Below, in pieces: positions 11,060-21,617 of a stretch of 64,000 bases of DNA. The stretch covers positions 2,418,001 to 2,482,000 of the forward strand of contig JBBMOL010000090.1 of the NCBI GenBank assembly GCA_037954665.1, given 5' to 3'. Below the pieces are notes generated by a model. It did no database searches and was not told the origin of the DNA. It saw only the letters and a list, made by a program, of their open reading frames with translations. The position numbers and the translations under genes are program-made. Source of the DNA: Laguncularia racemosa (lineage: Eukaryota > Streptophyta > Magnoliopsida > Myrtales > Combretaceae). Numbering within the stretch: the stretch's first letter is position 1; every line of letters starts with the position of its first letter.

Positions 11060-14000
11060 TTCTCTCCCACCAGAGAAGAACTCGACCCTGAGTTCTCTGT
11101 AGGATATAACGCCTCATCGTCAGGGAAGAAAGGAAAGATATCAGCGACATTTAATGTCTTTGAAATGCCCATGGTGTTTGGTAAACCAACCACATAAGCA
11201 TTATCATTGATTGTCTGCACGATCTTATACGAACCATACTTTTTAGGTTGAAGCTTGCTGTATTTTCCAATAGGAAACCGTTCCTTGCGTAAGAATACCA
11301 TAACCTGATCACCCACTGAGAACGCTTGTCGCCTTCGATGCTTGTCAGCTGCAGCTTTGTACTTGGCATTGGATTGTTCAATTTTCGCCCTCACCTCAGC
11401 TGTAGTATTCTGCTAACTATCCGCTAGGTTCTTGGCTGTTGCGTTAAACTCAGTACCCCTTGGAAGCTTGATCAAATCCACAGCATGGTTAGGAGTATTG
11501 GTATAGACAATAGAGAATGGAGACTTACCTGTTGTCCTGTGAACGGCACTGTTATAAGCAAATTCCACCTGAGCCAATGCCACGTCCCATTGCTTGGGTT
11601 TCTCACCACAAATACTCCTAATGAGATTGCCCAAGGTTCGATTTGTTGCTTCTGTCTGACCATCCATTTGTGAGTGAGCCGTGCTGCTATAGTTTAAGGA
11701 GGAATCAAACAGCTGCCACAAGGTTCTCCAAAAATGACTCAGGAATTTGCTGTCTCTGTCTGAAGTAATAGATTTAGGCACCCCATGTAGGCGTACCACT
11801 TCCTTAAAGAACAACTTGGCAATGACCTGAGCATCGGCGACTTTCCGACACGGAATAAAATGGGCCATCTTGGAGAACCTGTCAACCACAACAAAAACAG
11901 AATCAAAGTCTCGTTGGGTACGGGGCAATCCCAGGACAAAGTCCATGGACAAATCCTCCCATATGTTATCAGGAACAGGGAGTGGAGTGTAGAGGCCAGT
12001 GTTTTGGGCCTGACCCTTGGACGTCTGGCATGTATAACACCATTGCACAATCCTCCCAAAGTCACGCCTCAAATGTGGCCAGTAGTATTTAGCACTGACT
12101 ACAGCAATGGTCTTATCCCTTCCCAGATGACCTGCTAATCCACCCCCATGTAAGTCACCAATCAACTTCTCCCTCAAAGAAGACTCTGGAATACATAATT
12201 GATTCCCCTTCATTAAGTACCCCTCATAAATATGGAAGTCATTGCTCGGCTGTTTACCTCGACACATCTCCCAAGTATCCTTAAAATCATTGTCAGTCCC
12301 ATACAGGTCTTTCATATGTTCAAACCCCACCACTTCAGTATGAAGCGTCACCAACAAACTGGCTCGCCTACTCAAAGCATCTGCAACTTTATTGTAGACC
12401 CCCGATTTATGTTTCAGCTTAAACGAGAACTTCTGCAAAAATTGAATCCATCGTGCGTGCATATCTTTGCTAATCCTAGTCTGATTATTCAAGTGTTTAA
12501 GGGCATCACAATCCGAATATAGTACGAATTCTTTGCCCACTAGGTAATGTTCCCAGGTCCTCAAGGCACGCACTACTGAATAAAACTCTTTGTCATATGT
12601 GGACCAATTTCTCCTAGACTCGCATAACTTCTCACTGAAAAAGGCAATGGGTTTCCTTTCCTAAGATAGTACCGCCCCTATTCCAACCCCACTTGCATCA
12701 CAATCGACTTCAAACAACTTATCGAAGTCAGGTAATGCAAGAACTGGCGCGTTGCACAACTTTTCTTTTAACAGCCCGAAACTACCTTCAGCTTCATCAC
12801 TCCACTGGAACTTCCCTTTCTTCAGGCACTCAGTCATAGGTGCAGCAATGGTGCTGAAGTGCCGAATAAACCGTCTATAAAAACTTGCCAATCCCAGGAA
12901 ACTCCTCAACTCACTTACTGTTTTAGGAATGGGCCATTCCCTAATAGCTCTTACCTTCTCATCATCCACAGTAATTCCATCACCACTAACAACAAAACCC
13001 AAAAATAGCAACCTCCTAGAGAGGAATACACATTTTTTTAGATTCACAAAGAGCTTATTCTCCCTCAGAACCTTCAACACTTCCCTTACATGATTAATGT
13101 GTTCCTCCTCAGTTTTGCTATAGATCAAGATATCGTCGAAGTAAACTACTACAAACTGATCAGAGAAAGGTTTAAGTACCTGATTCATAATTCGCATGAA
13201 TGTGCTTGGGGCGTTGCTAAGGCCAAAAGGCATGACCATCCATTCATATAGGCCCTCTTTGGTTTTAAAGGCCGTTTTCCACTCATCTCCCGGTCGGATC
13301 CGAATCTGATGGTAGCCACTTCTCAAATCGATCTTGGAAAAGAATTTAGCCCCACTCAAACAATCTAACATGTCTTCCAACCTTGGTATTTGGAATTTAT
13401 AGCCAATGGTAATTTTATTGATCGCTCTGCTGTCAACACACATACGCCAACTTCCATCTTTCTTTGGGGTTAACAAGGCGGACACTGCACAAGGACTCAT
13501 GCTCTCCCTGATGAATCCCTTCTGGAGTAGTTCTTGCACCTTCCCTTGCAATATTTCTGTCTCTTTGGGACTCATTCTATAATGTGGAAGGTTAGGTAGA
13601 CTAGCTCCTGGAATCAGATCAATGTGATGCTGGATGTCCCTCATGGGAGGTAATCCATCAGGTAGCTCCTCGGATGTTATCTCCTTAAACTCCTCCAAAA
13701 GCTCCTTCATTCTATCAGGCAACTCCGGAGCATCACTCTGGCCTTCCTCAACTGTCATCACCTGTCGAATAATTAGCGCATGGACGGTCTGTGCCTCCTT
13801 GATTGCTTCCTCCATCTCCCTCTCAAATTGGGTGATAGTGAGGAAGGAACGCCCTTCCGCTTTAGAAGCTTTAGGCCGGTGTGATACTTTGAGAGGTAGA
13901 AGAGTGAATTTTACCCCATCCTTCTCTAATCGGTAAACATTCTCCCTTCCTTCATGCTTGGCATCAACATCAAATTGCCAAGGCCTCCCAAACAGAAGAT

Positions 14001-15269
14001 GGCATCATCCATATCCACGACGTCACAATAGGCTTCATCCCTATACTTCCCTATAGAGAAAGGTACCCTGCATCGTTCAGTGACTTCTATCTTTTCAGCT
14101 GCTTTAATCCACCCAATAGTATATGGGTTCGGGTGTTTTTCAGTCGGCAAGTTCAAGACCCTCACTGTTTCTCGACCTATGATGTTCTCACAACTTCCAC
14201 TATCCACAATCAAATCAAACACCCTACCATCGACAGTACACCTAGTACGGAACAGCTGATGTCTTTGGGTCTTCTCATCACACTTTGGTGCTAACATCAG
14301 TTTCCTGATGACATATGTCTCCTCATCATCCCCATAGCCATCATCACCATAAAACCCGTCCCCTCCATCGAGTTCACAACACACCTCAGCTTCATTGACA
14401 TTGCGTAAAACATGAACCCCTATCTTCTCCTTAATTTGCACCCTCAGCCCATCCAGGTACCTAGCCACCTGCTGCCCTTCGCTTTCTCTAAGATCATTCC
14501 TCTCAGCCAACCTCATGAATTCCGCCGTATACTCATACACTATTCTCAAGCCCTGCATACACCTCTGATACTGTTGAAACAGTATTTGTTCGTAGTCAGG
14601 AGGTAGGAAATCCCTTTGAATCAATTGCTTCATTCTATACCACGCCTGCACCGGTTGCTTACCCTCTCTATATCGCCTATTTTGTAATCTCTCCCACCAT
14701 GCCGAAGCCCCTCCTTTCAATCTACAAGCCACTAACTTCACCCTACGATTCTCCGGCACTTCCATATAATCAAAGAAATGATCTACCTCTGCCAGCCAAT
14801 CTAATAAATCCTCGATGTTCAAATTACCGATAAAAGAGGGTATATCTACCTTTAATCTGAATTCGCTGGTGTCTCCTTGATCATAGCCATGGCGATTCCT
14901 GCCATACCCACCACCAACGTACCCTCTCTGCTGTAGTTGCGGGTTTCCGACCAGCTAATCATCTTCCTCCTCAGAATCCACATCACACGCTTGGACCCTT
15001 TGATTTGCAGCGATAGGTCTGTTGATAGGAACGCCAAGAGCAAGATTTGCCCTGGGTCGTACTCCCCTAACGTCTCTATCTCTGTTCGTATTGATTCCCA
15101 TTGCGTCGAAACGCTCAACCAGATCATCAAAGCGCTGTTCGAAACGCCGGAGTCTCTGATCCATGGTATCCAACACTACCCTTTGAGCCTGCACTTCGGT
15201 TCGCAGAGTTTCCATATCCCGAGCAACGTCCGGAACATGACCGCCTCCTGAACTACCGTCACCTGACAT
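11023..15269 (-). pseudogene. Gypsy-1 gag-pol polyprotein, broken
   Basis: Reading starts at the ATG at 15267-15269 (MSGDGS). An in-frame TAG at 14955 interrupts Gag. The body of Gag follows, then jumps directly into the stretch before protease, so about 110 residues that carry the CCHC zinc knuckle in Gypsy-2 are missing here. Protease keeps DSG (VFDLIVDSGSCENIIG). A frameshift follows near 14000. Reverse transcriptase (12661-13815) keeps YFDDILIYS, and a TAG at 12661 interrupts RNase H (VDCDASGVG). Integrase keeps the HLGRDKT...CYTC zinc module and the D, D, E positions (SMDFVLG, TSDRDSKF, DGQTEATN). Another TAG lies at 11410. The C-terminal frame runs through the polypurine tract (VGEND) and stops inside the 3' LTR. 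It cannot make a working polyprotein. Confidence 0.92.
11060..11071 (-). other. Polypurine tract of Gypsy-1
   Basis: The minus strand reads GGTGGGAGAGAA immediately before the TGATGG start of the 3' LTR. This is the plus-strand priming site. Gypsy-2 has the identical 12-mer at 47050-47061. Confidence 0.9.
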
Positions 15270-15289
15270 CTCCACAGGAAATTTTCCTT

Positions 15290-15301
15290 GCTCCGATACC
15301 A
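15290..15301 (-). other. Primer-binding site of Gypsy-1
   Basis: The minus strand reads TGGTATCGGAGC two bases inside the 5' LTR. It differs at one base from the initiator tRNA-Met complement TGGTATCAGAGC seen in Gypsy-2 and the copia element. Confidence 0.9.
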
Positions 15302-15303
15302 AC

Positions 15304-15742
15304 TGACGCAGCGAGTTAACGTAGAGAAGCACGAAAATCACTCAACGAATGAATCTCACAAACAAACAACGGTTGCACACAACTTGTTAAAGGAGATAAG
15401 CCTCTCACGAAATGTATTTCAAATATAAAATAAGACGTAACCCTAACATGACTAACAAAAGGGTTTATATACTCCCCTTTAAAATAATAAAAGAAAAGGC
15501 GAATCTACGTGTACACGGTAAAAGGCACAGCCGTGCTTCAAACCGTGTTGGATTCTGTGAGGATTTGCTGTTCGATACCCCTGCTTGAGACACGGCCGTG
15601 CTTCATGCCGTGTTGGACTTTGTGAAAATTCGCTGTTTGATCCCCTTGTTCGAGACACGGCCGTGCTTCAGGCTGTGCGCAGAAGCCGTGTGCAGAAATC
15701 GTGCTTCAGACCGTATGTTCGCGTCTTGTATCCCCTCCATCA
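15304..15742 (-). repeat. 5' LTR of Gypsy-1, with three 65-bp subrepeats
   Basis: It is 439 bp, TGATGGAGGG...CGCTGCGTCA in element sense. Subrepeats begin at 15526, 15591 and 15656, exactly 65 bp apart, each with CACGGCCGTG or a near copy (CACAGCCGTG). They lie upstream, in element sense, of a TATATAAA at 15464-15471, the expected U3 position for promoter elements. Confidence 0.95.
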
Positions 15743-16269
15743 TGAGCAAAGTATGTTTTTAGTGCTCAATGTTTATTTACTTTTTTATTTAAGTTTTCAA
15801 CCTTTTTTTTCTTTCTATTTGAGTCTTCAACATTTTTAAAACCTTACAAAAATTGACTTTCATCAAATCTATTAAGTATTTTATCAATCTATAACATGTA
15901 TCAATTTCAAATTAGTATAAAATAATTAAATTAACAAAATGATGATATTAAATATATTTATTTAAATAATATAATAAAAATAATTTTAAATATATTTAAT
16001 GGTACAATATAACAAAAAATACAAAATAATAATTAAAATTAATAAAATGGATTGAAAAAAATTTTGTGTACCTTTACCATCTTAGGCAAGCCTAAGGTTA
16101 CTTAGAAGCTAATATATGCTTAATATGAATAAAAAATTTAACGTATTTAATAAAAGTTCTATTTTTATAGAGTTTTAAAGACGTTAATGATTTAAATAGA
16201 AAAGAAGAAAGATTGATGACTCAAATAGAAAATTAGGTAAATGTTAAGAACTAAAATTGTACTTTTCTC
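15743..16269. mobile_element. Foldback element A (TIR/MITE-like), left edge abutting Gypsy-1
   Basis: Its two ends are inverted copies of each other: AAGTATGTTTTTAGTGCTCA...TTATTTAC on the left, against the complement of GGTAAATGTTAAGAACTAAA and TGTACTTTTCTCC on the right. A second inner inverted block (GAGTCTTCAACATTTTTAAA against its complement) makes long terminal inverted repeats. The core holds AT-rich sequence and the phrase CTTAGGCAAGCCTAAGG. It matches element B (36454-36960) in the opposite orientation, core included. It has no coding capacity. Gypsy-1 inserted at or within a few bases of its left end. Confidence 0.75.
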
Positions 16270-17123
16270 CTTTTGATAAAAAAGGTACAAATCTTACCAT
16301 ATTAAATGATGAAAAAAATACTGAAATTAAAAATTAATAGGTTACAATAGAAAAGGTAAAACATGAAAAGTTAAAATTCTAAAATTATATACTATTATGA
16401 TCCATTATATAAAAGAGCAAGTCACCTATATGGTGTCTTGTATCATTTTAACTCATTTATATCTATAAATAATTGATAACTCTAGTTAATAAACTACACC
16501 ATCACATTAACTATAACAATTTACTCCTTTACTTATAAAATCTATATCCTATTAATATCTTTGGTTGGTATGTTGTGAAAAATCATCTCTATTTATAAAT
16601 ATACTCTTGCTCTTTTCAAATTAAAGATCTTAATCATTATATTTGAAAAGGTGACATATATTTTATTTAATCATCTATATATCACATATATTTTTAAACT
16701 TCTTTTTTTTTTTATTGATAGTTTTATACTTCTTTCCATTTCATCTACTTTTATGCACACTAATTGCAAGTGCATGTCCATCTCAAATAACATTAGACTC
16801 CTCATAAGTATAAAAATCTAAAGCAAAGGAAAGGAAATGAAGTTTTTATCCTTATTTTGATATAAAGATTGCATATAGAGGGAAATAGGTGGAAATGTTC
16901 CATTTTCACATGTTTGGTAAAGGAAATGAAAGGGAGAGCAACAAAAAAATAATAATAACTTGACTAAATTACAATTTATAGATTTCTTTTGTTTTTATTC
17001 CCCTCTTATTGTACAGTTAGTTTATTAATATTTGTACATTTCCACCAATTTCCATTTATTTCTCTCCAAATTTTGGAGAGAAAGAAAGGGATCTTTAAAG
17101 TGGAAATAAACCCACTCCTTTCT
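16270..17123. other. AT-rich intergenic DNA
   Basis: No gene or repeat is recognised. Short open frames have no domain. Confidence 0.5.
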
Positions 17124-17128
17124 ATCCA

Positions 17129-17517
17129 TGATAAGGCCCAACTATTTATTCAACCCACTCTTAACCTAAAATATATTCTTTATGTTATGTCCTCTCCTTT
17201 CCTTATCCTATTCATATACTACAAATAAGTCGAAATCCTAACTCTCTCTTTTCCTCTATTATTCCTATTCATACTATCTCACTGATTGTTTGTATTTGTA
17301 AATGATTTTAGCTAATTCGAGCGGTTATGCTCTAAGAGAAACTCCCCAATAATTTGGGATGTAAAGTTATATCCTTTCCAAATTTTTTTTCGTATTTATA
17401 CTGTCTACATCAACTTCTTATTCTATTATTTAATAATTACATTTGCTAGAATATGGTTATAATCTATATATAATTTGATGTATGTCTCTCTATTCAACAT
17501 ACAATAGTCTCTATGCC
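17129..17517 (-). repeat. 3' LTR of the gypsy relic (truncated)
   Basis: It matches 20875-21262 throughout, including CATATACTACAAATAAGT and GATGTAAAGTTATATC. The match ends at about 17517, where integrase coding sequence begins. About 25 bp of its element-sense start appears lost with the internal deletion. Confidence 0.85.
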
Positions 17518-20500
17518 ATCTAGGACTTGTAATTTTTCTTTAGGACACATCACAAAATCTATGAAAACATCCTCCCACACCTGATTAAGTATTGGTAATG
17601 GTACCAATAATCCAACAAAACATTGGGTGGTATATTTAACTTGTTGACATACAACACAGTCACACACAAATAGCTTAACATTATGCTTCATCTTGTACCA
17701 ATAGAATTTTGCAACAATCCTTCTATACATCTTCTGGACCATAAAATGTCCAACAATTGGTACACAATGAAACTCATGTACCAATTTAGGTATCAAATGA
17801 GATGCAGGCACTAGAAAGAGTCTATTTTTGAAATACAATAAACTATTCTTCCACTTTAAGTCCCATTTCAATGATTTTCCTTAATTCATATCTGTGAACA
17901 ATTATTGAAATGCAGCTAAAGTATGATATTCTTTTTTCAAATCTTCTATAAAAGAAAAAAAATGGCATGGGAATGCAAAATACTAAAAAAAACATATTTA
18001 TGTTGCCTTAACAATGCATTTGCAGCCTTATTATCTAATTCTGGTTTATAAACAATACTATAATCATACCCCAACAATTTGGTCAATTATTTCTATTGTT
18101 CTAGCATTTGAACCACTTGAGTTAACAATTTTTTCAAACTTCTATGATTAGTATAAATAATAAAATGAGATCTCAACAAATATTGACACCACTTCCTTAT
18201 TGTCTCTATCACAACATGTAATTCTCTTATGTATGTTGAAGCCTTAACAAGATGTGAGGGTATCTTCTTACTAAAATAGGCAATAAGATGATTGCCTTAA
18301 AGTAATACAGTCCCAACTCATGTTCCTAATGCATCTGCTTCAACTAGAATTGCTTTAAAAAATCTAATACTGTAAGAATAGAAGCATTGACTAACACATC
18401 CTTCAACTCGTCAATAGCTAATATACCTTGATCATTCCACTTAAAACTATTTGTTCTCAACATATCTGTTAGTGGAGTAGCAATCTAAGTATATCCTTTA
18501 ACAAATCTTCCATAATATCTAAAAAGTCCCAAAAATTCCCTTAACTATTTGACAAATTTTGAAATTAGCCAATTCTTTATATCTTCAATCTTTTGCTTTT
18601 CAAGGCTAACACCATCAACTAAAACAATATACCTTAGATATTCAATAGTTGATTGGACAAATGCACACTTGCTTTTCTTAAAAAAAAGAGTATTGGGAGC
18701 CAGAATTTCCAATACTTTAGCGAAGTGTGCCACATGATCCTCTAAGGTCATACTATAAATTAAGATGTTGTCAAAGAAAACAATGATGAACTTCCTTAAG
18801 TATGGCTAAAAAATATGATTCATAATAGACTGGAAGTTTACTAGAGTATTACATAACCTAAACGGCATAACTGAAAACTCATAGTGGCCTTCATGTGTAC
18901 AGAATGATACCTTTTGTACATCATCTGGATGCATTTGGACTTGATCATATTTTACCCTCAAGTCTAATTTACAAAACATAGAAGCACCTTTCAACTCATC
19001 CAATAACTCATTGATTGTTGGAATGGGGAATTCATCCTTTATTGTAGCTTGATTCAAAGCTCTATAGTCAATACAAAATCTCCAAGTACTATCTTTTTTC
19101 TTTACTAAAAGTACTAGTGAAGAGAATGGACTATGGCTATGTTGTATGATACCCTGTTTCAACATTCCCTTAACTTGCTACTTGATCTCATTTTTCTAAA
19201 AATGTGGGTATCTATATGGTTTGACATTGATTGGTAAAGATCCAGTAGTTAAATGAATCCAATGTTGCATTTCTCGTAATGGACGCAATGATCATGGTGC
19301 CTTAAATACATGAGAAAATTTGCTGAACAATTCTTCTATAAGAGTGTTGTTAGTAGTATTCTCTAAAGAATTTGAATAAACCATCTAAGTCACTAATTGA
19401 AAACAAGACATTATAGCATAAATTGCATACTCAACTTAGTGTAATCAATAGTAACAAGTCCTAAACTCAGTAACCATTGTACACTTAGCATTAAATCTAC
19501 TCCTTAAATCGAAAGTACATAAAATGCATCAAAAAAATCCAATCCTTGCACCATAATAGAAACATCCTTACATTGCCCCTCACATAAAAGTTTTTGTCCA
19601 ATTCTAATCATCACATGACACTTAGGAGAAGAAGATACAATTAAACCTAATGCTTAACTATTTTAATTTGGATGAAATTATGAGTACTTCCAGAGTCTAC
19701 CGAAACAAAAATATTACAATTGTTAAGCATTCTCTTAAAATTCAATCTCATAAGTACCATCTCACCCAACATTGCATGGTAGCTAATACAAAATGGAATA
19801 TCTTCTCAATGAATTCCTATTGTAACTGCTTTTCACTTGCTTCCTCACATTGTTCTTTCTATTCATTGTGTATCAATAACAAAAATTTTGCTGTACACTT
19901 GTAACCTCTATGGTACTCCTCATTTTTTTAACTGGTAACAATTCTTTAGGTATATTTGATGATTGATTGCTAATGGACGATTTAGGTGAAAAAGAAACTC
20001 GTTTGTTAGAAGTAACTGAAGTATTAGAAGAAAAGGATTTATTGGAAACTATAGAAGATGGATAGTATTGTTTAGGTATAGAAGAATAGAAAGTTTTTGA
20101 AAAAGAATATTGTTTAGCAAGTTTGGATTCATGTATTTTGGCTAAAGCCATATCTTGCTAGAGACTAGTGGGTCTAGCTAATTGCAACCCCCTTTGAATC
20201 AACAGTTGTAAACCTGAAATGAAACAACTCATTAAAGATTTCTCAATCAAACCTACTACTCTATTAGAAAGTGCTTCAAACTGAGATTAATAGTCATCAA
20301 TAAACCCATTTTGTATCAATTTAGATAGCATATCTTTCACATCTTTGTACATAGAAGGACTAAAATGCATTTCTAATGCTTTGTTAAAATTTGACCAAGA
20401 ATTCAATTATTGGTTTTTATACAACCACTTATTCTAGTTCAAAGCATGCCTTTCCATTGCAAAAGAAGCCAATGTAACATCTGTTCATCTGGAATCTGTT

Positions 20501-20858
20501 GGTACTCAAAAAATTGTTGAGCTTTAAAAATTCACCCTAATGGATTCTCTCCATTGAGTCAATGTACCTCTAATTTGATTCCCTTGAATATTGCATTAGA
20601 ATTTACAAAACTATATTGTATAAAATGTGATGTTTATGCTTGATGATGATCCATCACTGGAAATGATTGTTGGGATGTCTGATTCTTATTTGCTGCCCCA
20701 AAACATGCTTGTAATTGAACTACTTGTCTAGTTAACATCTCGAACTTGTCATTCATATCTTTTTGAAAATTTCTATTTTCTTCTTATATCTTTTGTTGAT
20801 TTTCTTGTAGTGATTCAATCTTTTCATCAAGAACTGCAACTCGAGTAACGTTCATCAT
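17494..20858 (-). pseudogene. Gag-pol remnant of the gypsy relic
   Basis: The likely start is the double ATG at 20853-20858, just inside the 5' LTR. It reads a coiled-coil-like Gag N-terminus with an early stop. Gag fragments follow (19873-20151, Ser-rich), then reverse transcriptase (18806-19165, with CIDYRALNQAT and KLDLRVKYDQ). Just below it, 18545-18805 includes the catalytic loop as FFDNILIYS, so the second catalytic Asp is Asn. RNase H scraps lead to the integrase zinc-binding module (17494-17871, VGHF...CDCVVCQQ). The integrase core breaks off after DGIETIV. Many stops; not functional. Confidence 0.85.
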
Positions 20859-20874
20859 GGCGAGAGCACCCAAA

Positions 20875-21285
20875 TGATAAGGCCTAACTATGTATTTACC
20901 CCACTCTTAACCTAAAATATATTCTTTATGTTCTGTCCTCTCTTTTCCTTATCCTATTCATATACTACAAATAAGTTGAAACCCTAACTCTCTCTTTTTC
21001 TCTTCTATTTCTATTCGTACTATCTCATTGATTGTTTATGTTTGCAAATGATTTTGGCTAATTCAAGCAACCACGCTCCAAGAGAAACTCTTCAGTAATT
21101 TGAGATGTAAAGTTATATCTTTTCCTTTTCTGTTATATTTATATTGTGTACATCCTTTGCTTATTTTATTATTTGATAGTTACATTTACTAGAATATGGT
21201 TATAATCTATGTATAATGCAATGCATGTTTCTCTATTTTACATACAATAGTGTTTGTGCCTATAATTTTTCTTTTAGTTGTAAAA
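20875..21285 (-). repeat. 5' LTR of the gypsy relic
   Basis: It begins TGATAAGGCC. Similarity to the 3' LTR is clear to about 21260, and the last ~25 bp are assigned only by the candidate ATCCA target duplication. It ends about 230 bp upstream of the TATA box of the FMN hydrolase gene, facing away from it. Confidence 0.8.
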
Positions 21286-21516
21286 ATCCATTTCATCTAC
21301 TTTCCATCCCAACCAAACACACAAATTTTCTTAATTTCCACCGATTTCCCTAATTTTCTCTTGATTACAATTAAAAAAATTAAGTATCATCAATAATATT
21401 AAAGTATACATGGTTTTTTTTTTGTCTTATATGATATAAGGAAAAAAAAAAAGCTAATCGAATAAGTAAAAAATAATAAAAATAGTTATAATCCGAAAGA
21501 AGTTACTTTTAATGAT

Positions 21517-21524
21517 TATATAAA
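21517..21524 (+). promoter_or_regulatory. Candidate TATA box of the FMN hydrolase gene
   Basis: TATATAAA lies 94 bp upstream of the start codon. Transcription from about 21550 would give a 5' leader of roughly 65-70 nt with no upstream ATG. Confidence 0.55.
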
Positions 21525-21617
21525 GCAATGAGATATAGAAATTCCATTTATATATTATTCATTTGATAATCTACCAACTTTTAAGCATTATCTCCGATCA
21601 ATCGAGAAACCACAGAG

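Larger units (their letters stand above)
10711..15742 (-). mobile_element. Gypsy-1: Ty3/gypsy LTR retrotransposon, defective
   Basis: A full-length element lies on the minus strand. It has TG...CA-ended LTRs (10711-11059 and 15304-15742), a 5-bp target duplication TGAGC (10706-10710 and 15743-15747), a primer-binding site complementary to initiator tRNA-Met and a polypurine tract. Domain order is Gag, protease, reverse transcriptase, RNase H, integrase, which defines Ty3/gypsy. The LTRs differ by about a dozen substitutions over the first ~240 bp plus a ~90-bp length difference, so it is not recent. Gag-pol is broken. I saw no chromodomain and do not assign a clade. It is a close relative of Gypsy-2 (41827-47679). 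Confidence 0.95.
17129..21285 (-). mobile_element. Old Ty3/gypsy relic with integrase core deleted
   Basis: Two diverged LTRs (17129-17517 and 20875-21285) flank a minus-strand gag-pol remnant. The LTR start TGATAAGGCC is shared. A candidate target duplication ATCCA lies at 17124-17128 and 21286-21290. The far boundary does not end in the usual dinucleotide, so that end is tentative. The coding remnant holds Gag, a reverse transcriptase, RNase H and the integrase zinc module, but runs straight from the start of the integrase core into LTR sequence, so the DDE core and the polypurine tract are gone. The many stops and frameshifts show it is older than Gypsy-1 and Gypsy-2. Confidence 0.85.

Noticed and set aside
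10711..15742. Integrated pararetrovirus (caulimovirid)
   Set aside because: Integrase, LTRs with TG...CA ends, a purine tract and a 5-bp target duplication identify an LTR retrotransposon.
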